Origin: Prevotella sp.
GTDB lineage: Bacteria; Bacteroidota; Bacteroidia; Bacteroidales; Bacteroidaceae
Reading direction: 5' to 3'
Assembly (NCBI GenBank): GCA_017524385.1
Contig: JAFWSS010000189.1
Coordinates: 1 to 46,181, forward strand
Length of the DNA: 46,181 nt
Positions 9,354-18,338 of the stretch are shown one piece after another; the stretch's first letter is position 1; the number at the start of each line of letters is the position of its first letter. The notes beneath the pieces are model-generated. The model made no database searches. It was not told the DNA's origin and saw only the letters and a list, made by a program, of their open reading frames with translations. The position numbers and the translations under genes were made by a program.

Positions 9354-9384
9354 CGAAATTAAGGAAAAAATAGCACGTGACAAA
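9354..9384 (-). promoter_or_regulatory. Promoter candidate for the CCA enzyme gene
   Basis: Read on the minus strand: TTTG (9384-9381), 19-base spacer, TAATTTCG (9361-9354). The -7 box has one mismatch to TAnnTTTG. The inferred start of transcription is about 50 bases before the start codon at 9295. Confidence 0.5.
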
Positions 9385-9509
9385 ATTTTCCAACCAAAAA
9401 CCTCAAAACAAGAATCACGCAAACGCGTAAGGACGGCATCCTCTAAGAGCATTTCACAACGGTCCATGCCCTCTTTTGATTCATCAAACATCAATCATCT
9501 GCTTAGAAA

Positions 9510-9541
9510 TTTGCTCCGTTCATGGAAAATGCTTAATTTTG
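9510..9541 (+). promoter_or_regulatory. Bacteroidetes-type promoter of the DUF1599-tpiA-folE run
   Basis: TTTG at 9510-9513, a 20-base spacer and TAATTTTG at 9534-9541 match the TTTG-N19-20-TAnnTTTG consensus exactly. The predicted start of transcription near 9548 leaves about 22 bases before the ATG at 9570, which favours that start over the GTG at 9552. Confidence 0.75.
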
Positions 9542-9569
9542 CACCGAAAAAGTGAAAAAGCAAGAAACG

Positions 9570-10124
9570 ATGAATCAACAGCCCACAATGACAGAGAAGC
9601 AGTTCAAAAAGGCACTTGCTGAATGCAGGGAAGTGTTTGCAGACAAACTGCACGACTACGGGCCTTCATGGCGTATCATGCGGCCGTCGTCACTCACCGA
9701 CCAGCTCTTCATCAAAGCCATGCGCATACGCTCACTCGAGGTGAAAAAGGAATCGTTGGTGGGAGAAGGCATCAGGCCGGAATTCCTCGCATTGGTCAAC
9801 TATGGGTTGGTGGGACTCATCCAACTGAAGAAAGGCTATGCCGACAGCCCCGACATGGGAGCAGATGAAGCCCTGGCACTTTACGACAAACATGCCGAGG
9901 AGGCTTTGGCTCTCATGCTGAAGAAGAACCATGACTATGGAGAGGCGTGGAGAGGGATGCGCGTGAGCAGCTACACCGATTTCATCCTGACTAAAATACA
10001 ACGAGTGAAAGAAATAGAAGACCTGGAAGGAGAAACCATAGCATCCGAAGGCATCGACTCCAACTACATGGACATCATCAACTATGCCATTTTCGGCATC
10101 ATCAAACTCAGTGAACAAGCTTAG
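9570..10124 (+). CDS. DUF1599 domain protein with two internal repeats
   Basis: A 184-residue cytoplasmic protein without signal or membrane segment. It consists of two copies of one unit: HDYGPSWRIMRPSSLTDQ near residue 28 and HDYGEAWRGMRVSSYTDF near residue 120, each followed by a helix with KxxRxxxxE. This is the layout of the DUF1599 family, sometimes called a nucleotide-modification-associated domain; the biochemical role is unknown to me. The start codon is the ATG at 9570; a GTG at 9552 is in frame but would leave almost no leader after the predicted transcription start. The gene overlaps the next by 14 bases if that gene starts at its GTG, implying translational coupling. The run with a MauE-like protein and tpiA recurs in Bacteroidetes genomes. 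Confidence 0.88.
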   Translation: MNQQPTMTEKQFKKALAECREVFADKLHDYGPSWRIMRPSSLTDQLFIKAMRIRSLEVKKESLVGEGIRPEFLALVNYGLVGLIQLKKGYADSPDMGADEALALYDKHAEEALALMLKKNHDYGEAWRGMRVSSYTDFILTKIQRVKEIEDLEGETIASEGIDSNYMDIINYAIFGIIKLSEQA

Positions 10125-11421
10125 CACCATCTTCGTCAACATCTGCCGGTTCGTCTTGGCGGTCACCCTGATCCTGTCGGGGTTCGTCAAAGCCGTCGAC
10201 CCGCTAGGCACCCAATACAAGATACAGGACTACCTCACGGCATTGTCTTTGCAAGGAGCATTACCCGACTGGGTGGCATTATGCATGTCGGTGGCCCTTT
10301 CCACGATTGAGTTCTGTCTGGGCATCTTGCTACTTTTTGCCATACATCGACGCACGGTGACTAAACTCATCGTCGCTTTCATGGCTGTCATGACACTCGT
10401 CACGCTCTGGATATGGATTGCCAATCCCGTGAGCGACTGCGGATGCTTCGGAGACGCACTGGTGCTCACCAACGGACAGACTTTCGCAAAAAACATCGTC
10501 CTTCTGGCGGCAGCCATCGTGGTGTGTAGGAAACCACTGAAAATGGTTAGGTTCATCTCAAAGACCAACCAGTGGATTGTCATCAACTACACTCTGCTCT
10601 TCATCATCTTGTGCAGCATCTGGTGCCTGTACGACCTGCCCATCTTCGATTTCAGACCTTACAAGGTGGGCACCGACATACAAGAAGGCATGCAAATACC
10701 TGAAGGTGAGAAACCACCACAATTCGAAACCACCTTCATACTCGAGAAAGACGGACAAAGGAAAGAATTCACATTGGAGAACTACCCCGACTCCACATGG
10801 ACTTTCATCGACAGCAAAACGGTGCAGACGGAGGAAGGATACGTGCCTCCCATTCACGACTTCTCCATAGAAACTTTGGAGGGCGACATCATCACCGACT
10901 CCATTCTCGCTTTCAATGGATACACTTTCCTGCTCATCTCACCATACCTGGAACAAGCGAGCGACAGCGACTTTGGAGAAATAGACCAAATCTACGAATA
11001 CTGCCAAGACAATGGATACCCTTTCTATTGTCTTACGGCAAGCAGCGAGGAGGGAATGGAAAGATGGAGAGAACTCACCGGGGCGGAATATCCCTTCTTC
11101 ATCACTGACGCCATAACACTGAAAACCATCATAAGAAGCAACCCCGGACTGCTGATGATGAGAGACGGAAAAGTGGTTAGGAAATGGAGCCACAACAGAC
11201 TTCCCGATGCCACCAAATGGGACAAGCGACTGGAACAGATGACCGTGGGGAAGACTCCCGACGACTCTACTGCCAGCAAGGTGGCCGCAATCCTCATGTG
11301 GTTCGTTCTCCCATTGGCCATCCTCACTCTTGCCGACCGCATCTGGGCCACCATCAAATGGATTTGGAACAGAAAAAAGAACAAGAAAAAGAAAAAATCA
11401 ACAACAACCAATCATTCATAA
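10111..11421 (+). CDS. MauE/DoxX-like membrane protein with thioredoxin-like tail
   Basis: A 436-residue membrane protein. Four transmembrane helices fill the first 150 residues, including the motif SDCGCFGDAL typical of MauE-like redox partners; a fifth helix follows. The C-terminal periplasmic part (about 250-390) resembles a thioredoxin fold but has no CxxC at the expected place. A last membrane helix and a lysine-rich end close the protein. It matches the family found next to tpiA in Bacteroidetes (called BT_3928-like, from memory). I choose the GTG at 10111, giving MNKLSTIF and a 14-base overlap with the previous gene; an ATG at 10084 would add nine residues and a 41-base overlap. A role in disulfide or thiol chemistry is an inference from the CGCFG motif. 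Confidence 0.8.
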   Translation: MNKLSTIFVNICRFVLAVTLILSGFVKAVDPLGTQYKIQDYLTALSLQGALPDWVALCMSVALSTIEFCLGILLLFAIHRRTVTKLIVAFMAVMTLVTLWIWIANPVSDCGCFGDALVLTNGQTFAKNIVLLAAAIVVCRKPLKMVRFISKTNQWIVINYTLLFIILCSIWCLYDLPIFDFRPYKVGTDIQEGMQIPEGEKPPQFETTFILEKDGQRKEFTLENYPDSTWTFIDSKTVQTEEGYVPPIHDFSIETLEGDIITDSILAFNGYTFLLISPYLEQASDSDFGEIDQIYEYCQDNGYPFYCLTASSEEGMERWRELTGAEYPFFITDAITLKTIIRSNPGLLMMRDGKVVRKWSHNRLPDATKWDKRLEQMTVGKTPDDSTASKVAAILMWFVLPLAILTLADRIWATIKWIWNRKKNKKKKKSTTTNHS

Positions 11422-11433
11422 AAAACAAAGAAA

Positions 11434-12192
11434 ATGAGAAAGAAAATCGTAGCAGGCAACTGGAAAATGAACATGAACCTGCAAGAAGGCATCCAACTGG
11501 CTAAAGAACTCAACGACTGCCTGGCAGCAGACAAACCCAACTGCGACGTCGTCATCTGCACACCATTCATCCACCTGGCAAGCATCGCATCGTTCCTCAA
11601 CCAAGACATCATCGGACTGGGAGCTGAGAACTGCGCTGACAAGGAAAAGGGAGCGTTCACCGGAGAAGTCTCCGCTGAAATGGTGAAAAGCACCGGGGCA
11701 CAATATGTCATTCTCGGACACTCCGAAAGAAGGGAATACTACAAGGAAACTCCGGAAATCCTCAAGGAGAAAGTGCTACTCGCTCTCAAAAACGGACTCA
11801 AAGTCATCTTCTGCATCGGTGAAAGCCTCGAAGAAAGAGAAGCCAACAAGCAGAACGATATCGTCAAGGCTGAACTCGAAGGAAGCGTGTTCAACCTCTC
11901 TGCCGAGGAATTCGCTAACATCATCATCGCTTACGAACCCATATGGGCCATCGGAACTGGAAAGACGGCTTCCGCTGAACAAGCTGAGGAGATACACGAA
12001 TACATTCGCAACGTCATCGCTGAGAAATACGGAAATGATGTCGCTGAGAACACTTCTATTCTTTACGGCGGAAGCTGCAAACCCAGCAACGCCAAGGAAC
12101 TCTTCGCCAAACCCGACATCGATGGTGGACTGATCGGAGGAGCATCGCTCAAAGCTGCCGATTTCAAAGGCATCATCGACGCATGGAAATGA
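11434..12192 (+). CDS. tpiA: Triosephosphate isomerase
   Basis: A 252-residue glycolytic enzyme that interconverts dihydroxyacetone phosphate and glyceraldehyde 3-phosphate. All catalytic parts are present: Lys11 in GNWKMN, His96 in LGHSERR, Glu168 in AYEPIWAIG, the flexible loop with GTGKTA (174-179) and the phosphate-binding GGS and GG near the C-terminus (LYGGS, LIGGASL). The length is that of the family. It begins 12 bases after the membrane protein gene and is co-transcribed with it. Confidence 0.98.
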   Translation: MRKKIVAGNWKMNMNLQEGIQLAKELNDCLAADKPNCDVVICTPFIHLASIASFLNQDIIGLGAENCADKEKGAFTGEVSAEMVKSTGAQYVILGHSERREYYKETPEILKEKVLLALKNGLKVIFCIGESLEEREANKQNDIVKAELEGSVFNLSAEEFANIIIAYEPIWAIGTGKTASAEQAEEIHEYIRNVIAEKYGNDVAENTSILYGGSCKPSNAKELFAKPDIDGGLIGGASLKAADFKGIIDAWK

Positions 12193-12207
12193 CATGCTTC
12201 AAAAACG

Positions 12208-12244
12208 GCATCTCTCGACGCTACCCACATGCGGCGAGAGATGC
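12208..12244. other. Stem-loop after tpiA
   Basis: A perfect 10-bp stem (GCATCTCTCG at 12208-12217, CGAGAGATGC at 12235-12244) with a 17-base loop. On the plus strand it is followed by TCAAAAAA rather than a T run, so it is not a canonical terminator for tpiA; on the minus strand it would be followed by a T run. It may act as an mRNA 3' stabiliser or partial terminator between tpiA and the SPOR gene. Confidence 0.5.
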
Positions 12245-12277
12245 TCAAAAAACAAAACAACATACCCCATATCATAA

Positions 12278-13021
12278 ATGAAAAAATACATCGCCACACT
12301 TGCTGCCATTTGTTGCATCGCCTACTTCGGTTTTGCACAAGACTTCATCAACCACCTCCAAAAAAATGAGCGAGGAAGCGGAACAGTCTCGGTCAAACAA
12401 AGCGAAGACATCAGCAAACTCGTCAACGGCGAAAAAAAGGAACAAAAACAAGAGGGGAAAAAACCTAACGGGGGACAAGATAACATGGCGCTTAAGCGCA
12501 ATGAAGGACAACAAACACAAAGCAAAACCCCAACAGGGAGACAAGAGCAAACAAAAGAACGCAGCACGCTAAGAAAGCAGGAAAACGCCACCACCAGGGA
12601 AGAAGAGCAAATCGACAAGCAGCGACGTGAGAGAGAACGAATGCAAAGAGAGGCCGCACGTGCACAGATGATCAAAGAGGCGGAGGCTGTAGGTGAACCC
12701 AAAACCAGCGACAAAAAACTGATGAGCAACAGCAAGCGCGTCACAGGATACAGAGTGCAAGTCTTTGCTGGGGGAAACACCAGGGAAGACAGAGCCAAAG
12801 CCAACGAAGTGGGGGATAAACTGAAAACACAAATTCCCGGCCAACCCATTTACGTTCACTTCTATTCACCTAGATGGTGTTGCAGATGTGGAAACTTCCT
12901 CAATCAGGAAGAAGCAAACAAGATGAGACAAAGGCTCTACAAACTCGGATACAAAAACGCATGCGTGGTGAAAACCATCATCACGGTAAGCAGAAACACT
13001 AAAATGAAGTCGGGATTGTAA
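12278..13021 (+). CDS. SPOR-domain protein with charged coiled-coil region
   Basis: A 247-residue exported protein. A signal peptide (about residues 1-20, ending FGFAQ) is followed by a highly charged Lys/Glu/Gln-rich stretch (about 30-140) predicted to be extended or coiled-coil, then a C-terminal SPOR domain beginning with GYRVQVFAGGNTREDRA and ending KTIITVS. SPOR domains bind denuded glycan strands at the division septum, so a cell-wall or division role is likely. It lies between tpiA and folE, a neighbourhood common in Bacteroidetes. Confidence 0.86.
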   Translation: MKKYIATLAAICCIAYFGFAQDFINHLQKNERGSGTVSVKQSEDISKLVNGEKKEQKQEGKKPNGGQDNMALKRNEGQQTQSKTPTGRQEQTKERSTLRKQENATTREEEQIDKQRRERERMQREAARAQMIKEAEAVGEPKTSDKKLMSNSKRVTGYRVQVFAGGNTREDRAKANEVGDKLKTQIPGQPIYVHFYSPRWCCRCGNFLNQEEANKMRQRLYKLGYKNACVVKTIITVSRNTKMKSGL

Positions 13022-13046
13022 AAGAGAATAACACACTAAACATCAA

Positions 13047-13619
13047 ATGGAAACAGAATACCGCGAGGGTCTAGAGGCCCTCGCTGAACATTATAAAGAC
13101 ATCTTGGAATTACTCGGGGAGAACCCCGAAAGAGAGGGACTCATGAAAACACCCATACGGGTGGCCAAAGCCATGCAGACCCTCACAAGAGGATATGCCC
13201 AAGACCCACACAAGGTTCTCACCGACGCTCTCTTCGAAGAACCTTACGACCAAATGGTCATCGTTAAGGACATCGACTTCTTCTCCTTGTGCGAACACCA
13301 TATGCTGCCTTTTTATGGAAAGGCTCATGTCGCATACATTCCTAAAGGATACATCACGGGATTGAGCAAAATAGCAAGGGTCGTCGACATCTTCAGCCAT
13401 AGACTACAAGTACAGGAGAGAATGACACAACAAATCAAGGATTGCATCGAGCACACACTACACCCCATGGGGGTCATGGTGGTGGTGGAGGCACGCCACA
13501 TGTGCATGCAGATGCGTGGGGTGGAGAAACAAAACTCCATCACTACAACAAGCGCTTTCAGCGGTGCATTCAAGCAAGCAAAAACCAGAGAGGAGTTCAT
13601 GAACCTCATCAAAGGATGA
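13047..13619 (+). CDS. folE: GTP cyclohydrolase I
   Basis: A 190-residue type I enzyme converting GTP to dihydroneopterin triphosphate, the first step of folate and pterin synthesis. The zinc site is complete: Cys82 and His85 in CEHHMLPF and Cys153 in RHMCMQMRG, with the catalytic His84 and His151. The C-terminal signature [12 protein letters not shown] is present. It starts 25 bases after the SPOR gene and ends the run that begins at 9570. Confidence 0.97.
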   Translation: METEYREGLEALAEHYKDILELLGENPEREGLMKTPIRVAKAMQTLTRGYAQDPHKVLTDALFEEPYDQMVIVKDIDFFSLCEHHMLPFYGKAHVAYIPKGYITGLSKIARVVDIFSHRLQVQERMTQQIKDCIEHTLHPMGVMVVVEARHMCMQMRGVEKQNSITTTSAFSGAFKQAKTREEFMNLIKG

Positions 13620-13629
13620 CACTCCCTAC

Positions 13630-13685
13630 AACCCTGCCATCTAGAAAATCTAGAAAATCTAGGCCATCTAGAAAAAGAAAGTTAA
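13630..13685. repeat. Short CTAGAAAA direct repeats
   Basis: A cluster of ATCTAGAAAA units (four near-copies between 13638 and 13678) lies between folE and the next gene. A similar AGAAAA/GGAAAA cluster lies at 28385-28450. TACTTTTA at 13724-13731, one base off the -7 consensus, could start the following gene. Confidence 0.55.
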
Positions 13686-13789
13686 AAAAATGCAAAATGA
13701 CAATATAATCATACAAGATTTCCTACTTTTATCATTATAAGACTAAAACAAGGAACTAAAGAAAACAAGAACAAAAAAAAACAAAAGAA

Positions 13790-14428
13790 ATGGAAAACTT
13801 GAAGAAATTGATGATGCTGCTGGCGTGCATGGGCATCGTGGCAACATTCACATCATGCCTGAGCGACGATGACGACGACAAAGAGGCCAACATACTCACT
13901 CCGGCGCAGAAAAGTGCACAAATCTTTGAAATGGCTGGTACATACAACGGATTTGTCTACACCACAAGCGACAAGACAATGAAACCCGACTCCATCGCAT
14001 GCTCATGGCATGTCTCGGCCACCGACTCCGTACTCACCATCCCCAACTTCCCCGTTGCAATACTTGCCAACGGCATCAACGACAGCATTGCCAGGAAAAA
14101 CCTACTCAAAGCTCAAGGAGTGACATTCAAGGGCTCCCTTCACCCTTATTACAACAACAACCACACGAAAGGATACTACACCTTCTGGATGCTGGCCAAT
14201 GAAGACAAGATGGAATTCACCATCGAAGATGAAGGAGAAAACCACAACGTGAAAGTGGGGTTGGCATACCAGATGTATGTGAACGCATCGTTGGGCAACG
14301 CTATTGTCTACTCCGTGGGAGAATTCATGAGCGACCAGATGCTTTCATACATCCTCGTCAAGGATGTCGCCATCGACAATAAGACATTCACCACCTATTG
14401 GCCCATGTACATTTACGGAAAGAAATAA
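13790..14428 (+). CDS. DUF4840-like lipoprotein
   Basis: A 212-residue lipoprotein with lipobox FTSC (Cys23) followed by an acidic linker LSDDDDDKE. The remainder is a beta-rich domain with no catalytic motif that I recognise. Length, signal and the GTYNGFVYTT start fit the DUF4840 family of Bacteroidetes, by memory. Function is unknown. It is 49 bases upstream of the exonuclease III gene on the same strand and may share a transcript with it. Confidence 0.7.
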   Translation: MENLKKLMMLLACMGIVATFTSCLSDDDDDKEANILTPAQKSAQIFEMAGTYNGFVYTTSDKTMKPDSIACSWHVSATDSVLTIPNFPVAILANGINDSIARKNLLKAQGVTFKGSLHPYYNNNHTKGYYTFWMLANEDKMEFTIEDEGENHNVKVGLAYQMYVNASLGNAIVYSVGEFMSDQMLSYILVKDVAIDNKTFTTYWPMYIYGKK

Positions 14429-14477
14429 CTTCCTTTCTGCTTTTACGACACATCATCCAATATAAACAGAACAAACC

Positions 14478-15233
14478 ATGAAGTTCATTTCCTGGAACGT
14501 CAACGGACTGAGAGCCTGTGTGGAAAAAGGCTTTGAAGACATCTTCAAAAATCTGGATGCCGACTTCTTCTGCCTGCAGGAGACGAAAATGCAGGAAGGT
14601 CAGTTGGACATCGCCTTCGAAGGTTATCAATCCTTCTGGAACTCCGCCCAAAAAAAAGGATACTCAGGAACTGCCATCTTCACCAAGCATCATCCCGTCA
14701 ACGTAACCTACGGCATCGGCATGGAGGAACACGACAACGAGGGAAGGGTCATCACCATCGAAATGGAGAAGTTCTTCCTCGTCAACGTCTATGTGCCCAA
14801 CTCTCAAGACGGGCTCAAAAGGCTTGACTACCGAATGCAATGGGAAGATGACTTCAGGACTTACCTGCAAAGACTCGACGCAATAAAACCGGTCATCGTG
14901 TGTGGAGACCTCAACGTGGCACACGAGGAGATTGACTTGAAGAACCCGAAGACAAACCGACGAAACGCAGGATTCACAGACGAGGAACGGCAGAAGTTCG
15001 GGACACTACTCGATACAGGATTCACCGACACCTTCAGGAGCATGCATCCCGACCAAGTGACCTATTCCTGGTGGTCATACCGATTCCGGGCACGAGAGAA
15101 AAACGCGGGATGGCGCATTGATTATTTCCTGGTATCCAACAGGCTCTTCCCGCTCATCAAGGAAGCCACCATACACACCGATATCTTGGGCAGCGACCAC
15201 TGCCCGGTGGAAATCATAATGGAGGAGGGCTGA
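14478..15233 (+). CDS. xth: Exodeoxyribonuclease III (AP endonuclease)
   Basis: A 251-residue EEP-fold nuclease for base excision repair that cleaves at abasic sites and trims 3' blocks. Motifs in order: SWNVNGLRA (metal site), LQETK with the metal-binding Glu, GDLNVAHEEID, TYSWWSYRFRAR with the tryptophans seen in ExoIII, WRIDYFL and the catalytic GSDHCPV. Intact and of usual size. Its TGA stop lies in the loop of the terminator hairpin at 15223-15241. Confidence 0.96.
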   Translation: MKFISWNVNGLRACVEKGFEDIFKNLDADFFCLQETKMQEGQLDIAFEGYQSFWNSAQKKGYSGTAIFTKHHPVNVTYGIGMEEHDNEGRVITIEMEKFFLVNVYVPNSQDGLKRLDYRMQWEDDFRTYLQRLDAIKPVIVCGDLNVAHEEIDLKNPKTNRRNAGFTDEERQKFGTLLDTGFTDTFRSMHPDQVTYSWWSYRFRAREKNAGWRIDYFLVSNRLFPLIKEATIHTDILGSDHCPVEIIMEEG

Positions 15234-15241
15234 GCCCTCCT
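15223..15241. terminator. Bidirectional terminator between xth and the PrsW-like gene
   Basis: AGGAGGGC (15223-15230), loop TGA, GCCCTCCT (15234-15241): a perfect 8-bp stem with a three-base loop that is exactly the xth stop codon. Short T-rich or A-rich flanks lie on both sides. The convergent PrsW-like gene ends at 15242. Confidence 0.7.
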
Positions 15242-16273
15242 TCATTGTTTCAAGCGGTGCTGGTAGTCCGTTCCGCGTTTCAGGTAGGTCATCAGCAGGA
15301 AGACACCTATGAACGAAATGATGAGTGCCAATAGCGTAGAGGTTTGGCAAAAAGTGTCGTAAAGGCCATGCAACAGCGCTGGTATGGCAATGGCAAGGAA
15401 ATAGAGAGAGCGGCGGTATTTGGGATAAAGATTGGCAAAAGCAATGAAATAGCCGGCTATTGCACACCAAACGGCATGAAGGAAGGGAAGACTTGTCAGA
15501 CGGGCGATGTTGCTGTAAAAAGCGGAAGTGTAGTCCATCTGGGCATTGATCGTCACTTGGTATTGCACACCCTCGAAAACACCAAAGGCTATGCCGGACA
15601 TCAAACCATAGTACACCATCGTGCGAGGCATCAACGGTTCACGAGCCTTCTTGTTGATATAGAACAACGGTACCATCTTTGCCGCCTCCTCGGTAAGACC
15701 CACGCCAAGCACAAAACCCAAAAGGTCGAACGGAAACGGGGTGTTGATGAAATAATAGAAAGGATTGAAACGCACAAGACCTAACAGGTTCCAAACCACG
15801 AAGACAAAAAGTTGAGTCAGGAAAAAGACGGAGATGGTAGTCTTCAACGACACCTGGGGTGTCTTGAAAAGGTAATAGAAGAAGAGGCCCCAGATGCAGG
15901 AGAAATAGAGGGCTATCACATAGAACACGGCGAGCGGTGTTATAGGCAACAGCAGCATGAAGGTGGGGAAAAGACCTACCACACCCAAGGCGATAAGCGT
16001 CTTGTCGCTTAACCATTGACGACCGACGAAAGTATCCTTGGGGATGATGAGGTCGCTACCAATCTTCTTCAACTGGCTCATAAGGCTGCCCTCATGAACA
16101 ACGGTCGGTTGCAAGCCATACCGACGAAGCACATCGCCAACAGTAGTCAAACGATCATCCATATCTTCACGAGCAACATCGTGCAGAACCACATAACCAT
16201 TGTTCACATACTCCAGGACTTGCTGCTCACTGTAAGGGCCAAAATCCTTGCCGTTCCTGACTACGTAAATCAT
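15242..16273 (-). CDS. PrsW-like glutamic intramembrane protease with GYF_2 domain
   Basis: A 343-residue membrane protein. The N-terminal 60 residues (MIYVVRNGKDFGPYSEQQ) form a GYF_2/DUF4339 domain. About eight membrane helices follow. The PrsW-type catalytic motifs are visible: LTEEAAKM (E-E-x-x-K) in one helix, HAVWCAIAGYF in another and HGLYD near the end. PrsW family proteases cleave membrane proteins such as anti-sigma factors. I start at the ATG at 16273, which overlaps the stop of the upstream gene by four bases (ATGA); the longer open frame lacks support. It is the last gene of a three-gene minus-strand operon. The substrate is unknown. Confidence 0.85.
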   Translation of the reverse strand: MIYVVRNGKDFGPYSEQQVLEYVNNGYVVLHDVAREDMDDRLTTVGDVLRRYGLQPTVVHEGSLMSQLKKIGSDLIIPKDTFVGRQWLSDKTLIALGVVGLFPTFMLLLPITPLAVFYVIALYFSCIWGLFFYYLFKTPQVSLKTTISVFFLTQLFVFVVWNLLGLVRFNPFYYFINTPFPFDLLGFVLGVGLTEEAAKMVPLFYINKKAREPLMPRTMVYYGLMSGIAFGVFEGVQYQVTINAQMDYTSAFYSNIARLTSLPFLHAVWCAIAGYFIAFANLYPKYRRSLYFLAIAIPALLHGLYDTFCQTSTLLALIISFIGVFLLMTYLKRGTDYQHRLKQ

Positions 16274-17532
16274 TGCTTTTCCAACTTGAAATTCACAGGG
16301 ACGCTGGTTCTGGTACGCACAGCAACGCCATTCAACTTGCCCGGAACCCATCGAGGCATAGCCAAGACTGCTGCCACTGCCTGGCGGTCTATACCGGGAG
16401 AGACGGGGGAGATGACAGAAGGCGAAGAAATGGTACCATCACGCTCCACAACAAACGACACCGTCACCTTGCCTTCGATGCCTAGGAGCAACTCGTAACT
16501 CGGATAAGACACCTGGCGCTTCAAAAACAACAACATCTCTTTCGTGTCGCCATCATAGTGGGGCATGGAATCCACCATTTCATACACACGGAGGGGGTCG
16601 TCAACACTCAAAGCCACATCAGAAGAAACGGAAGAAACCTGATTCTCAACGGTGCGGTCTTTCCTTGGCTTGCTCTTCCCTTCCATCGTCTTGAGGGCAC
16701 GCTTGCTGATAAAGCCATCCTTTGGAATAATGGAGATGGGGTTGATCCCGTCTTCATCATACAGCCAGGGGATGTTGAACAACAATCCTAGGGGCATAAG
16801 GCACACCTCGTCGGGCAAATAGTAGAAAATATCATCATAAGTAAAATAATCCATACCTTCTATGATATTCGACACCAGACTTTCAACGGTGCGCGTATTG
16901 GAGAAATTGCTCATGGAAAAGTCGTCCTCTACCATGCCTTCCAAAATGCAATTCACCAAGTTTTCGGTAAAGAAAAGGTCGGTGAAACTATGTTTGTAAA
17001 GGATGTCCTTCGTACGCAACACCTTGTCGGCTGCAACATCATAGGTGAAAAGGATGTTGGCCAAGGAGTCGGGCTTTTCCTTGTCACCACTACGCCACTT
17101 CATCACCAAACGCATGGAGAGGTACTTGTCCTTCTCCCATGCAAGGCCATGAAGGTTGAAATGGACATAATTGACAGACAGGCCTGATGTCTCGGGCATT
17201 TGCGAGATTTCATCACCCTGCCTGTTGAGGTAAGAGGAAAGCGAGGTCTCGTAATCTACATTCTTGCTGTCAAACACCTCTTCGCAGAGAAATTGCTGCA
17301 AAGCGGTCGTTGGCAGGTCGCTAAGGCGTAATGGCCACTCTAAGTTCAGGTGCACAACGGTGAGATGGTTGCCTTTCCTCAACAGATGCGACTCATTCAC
17401 ATAGTTGATGTGGTAACGATGCCTGTTCATCGAAGGTTGGGCGGAGAGCGTTGTCATGATGACGGTGAAAACCGCCAAACATGTCATACGCACCTGTCTC
17501 CTCTTAAACAATCTTTCTTTCATAGTCTTCAA
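16270..17532 (-). CDS. Periplasmic protein with C-terminal TonB domain
   Basis: A 420-residue exported protein. An N-terminal signal peptide (cleavage near LSA-QPS) replaces the usual membrane anchor. The middle 280 residues have no recognised domain. The last 80 residues are a TonB C-terminal domain (GIEGKVTVSFVVERDG ... MPRWVPGKLNG) with the usual spacing. In Bacteroidetes such domains often occur in proteins that do not energise TonB receptors. An ATG at 17523 is an alternative start. It overlaps the PrsW-like gene by four bases and follows the M15-like lipoprotein gene by 21 bases. Confidence 0.82.
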   Translation of the reverse strand: MKTMKERLFKRRQVRMTCLAVFTVIMTTLSAQPSMNRHRYHINYVNESHLLRKGNHLTVVHLNLEWPLRLSDLPTTALQQFLCEEVFDSKNVDYETSLSSYLNRQGDEISQMPETSGLSVNYVHFNLHGLAWEKDKYLSMRLVMKWRSGDKEKPDSLANILFTYDVAADKVLRTKDILYKHSFTDLFFTENLVNCILEGMVEDDFSMSNFSNTRTVESLVSNIIEGMDYFTYDDIFYYLPDEVCLMPLGLLFNIPWLYDEDGINPISIIPKDGFISKRALKTMEGKSKPRKDRTVENQVSSVSSDVALSVDDPLRVYEMVDSMPHYDGDTKEMLLFLKRQVSYPSYELLLGIEGKVTVSFVVERDGTISSPSVISPVSPGIDRQAVAAVLAMPRWVPGKLNGVAVRTRTSVPVNFKLEKQ

Positions 17533-17553
17533 TTTTATTAGTTTAGTTTTTGC

Positions 17554-18189
17554 TTATTGCCTCACTGTGATGTGAAGGCAGGTTTGTTTGGTTTCGTATC
17601 TTACATAACAACGACCCTTCTCACGAAGTTCGTCGAGAACCTCACCCAGCAGATATTTCATCTGGGCGGAATTGGCCTGGGCACCTTCAACATGCTTGAA
17701 ACGACGGTAAGACAAGTCGAATGTCGTAGCATGGCAGTGTGCTGAATTGGATACAGCGTTGCTGTTTACCTTCATCAACTTCCTCACATCATCCTTCGTG
17801 CGAAGAACCGATGTCACGATGATCTTATGCTTGCCCATCTTGTGCTTCTTCAACTTCTTCTGAAAACGCTTCCCTATTTCCTTGAGCAACTTGGCGGCTT
17901 CCGGAGTAAGGTAGGGTACGGAATGGGTCAAGGGATCTACGGAATAGTATTCACACTCCTCAATATGCTTCAAATGACGCTTCACTCGATTCAACTCCGA
18001 ACGATCCTCGAGAGGCTCGATGCCATATTTCTTGGCGGCTTCCAACTGATGGGGATTGGGGTCGGTAAATTGAAATGGGAAAGTTTCAGGTACAACACCG
18101 CGATGGCTGGCGCAACTCGTGAGCAAGGTGAAGAGAAGTGTAAGCAATAGAGTAACACCTAGGACTTTCCACATCTTTGAAATCGTCAT
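17554..18189 (-). CDS. DUF5715-type lipoprotein related to M15 peptidases
   Basis: A 211-residue lipoprotein with lipobox LTSC (Cys26). The C-terminal half carries SAHCHATTFDLSY and CLHITV, which place His, Asp and His as in the zinc site of M15 D-Ala-D-Ala carboxypeptidases, preceded by VTSVLRTKDDVRKL as in that fold. This is the pattern of the DUF5715 family, from memory. A peptidoglycan-related hydrolase or binding role is plausible but unproven. It is the first gene of the minus-strand operon; TAATTTTG at 18226-18219 upstream matches the -7 consensus. Confidence 0.75.
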   Translation of the reverse strand: MTISKMWKVLGVTLLLTLLFTLLTSCASHRGVVPETFPFQFTDPNPHQLEAAKKYGIEPLEDRSELNRVKRHLKHIEECEYYSVDPLTHSVPYLTPEAAKLLKEIGKRFQKKLKKHKMGKHKIIVTSVLRTKDDVRKLMKVNSNAVSNSAHCHATTFDLSYRRFKHVEGAQANSAQMKYLLGEVLDELREKGRCYVRYETKQTCLHITVRQ

Positions 18190-18218
18190 AACTTAACGTA
18201 ATAAGAATGTATAGATTG

Positions 18219-18319
18219 CAAAATTAGGAAAAAAAACGCTACAAAAATACTTTTGCCGATAAAATTTGTTAATTTTAAACAACACATAGTGCATAGTTGG
18301 ACAAAATTCAATAATTTTG
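18219..18319. promoter_or_regulatory. Divergent promoter region with two -7-like boxes
   Basis: On the minus strand TAATTTTG (18226-18219) lies 30 bases before the M15-like lipoprotein start. On the plus strand TAATTTTG (18312-18319) lies 20 bases before the dockerin-like gene. Neither has a TTTG at 19-20 bases, so these are -7 matches only. Confidence 0.4.
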
Positions 18320-18338
18320 TGAAAAATCAAGCAAAAGG

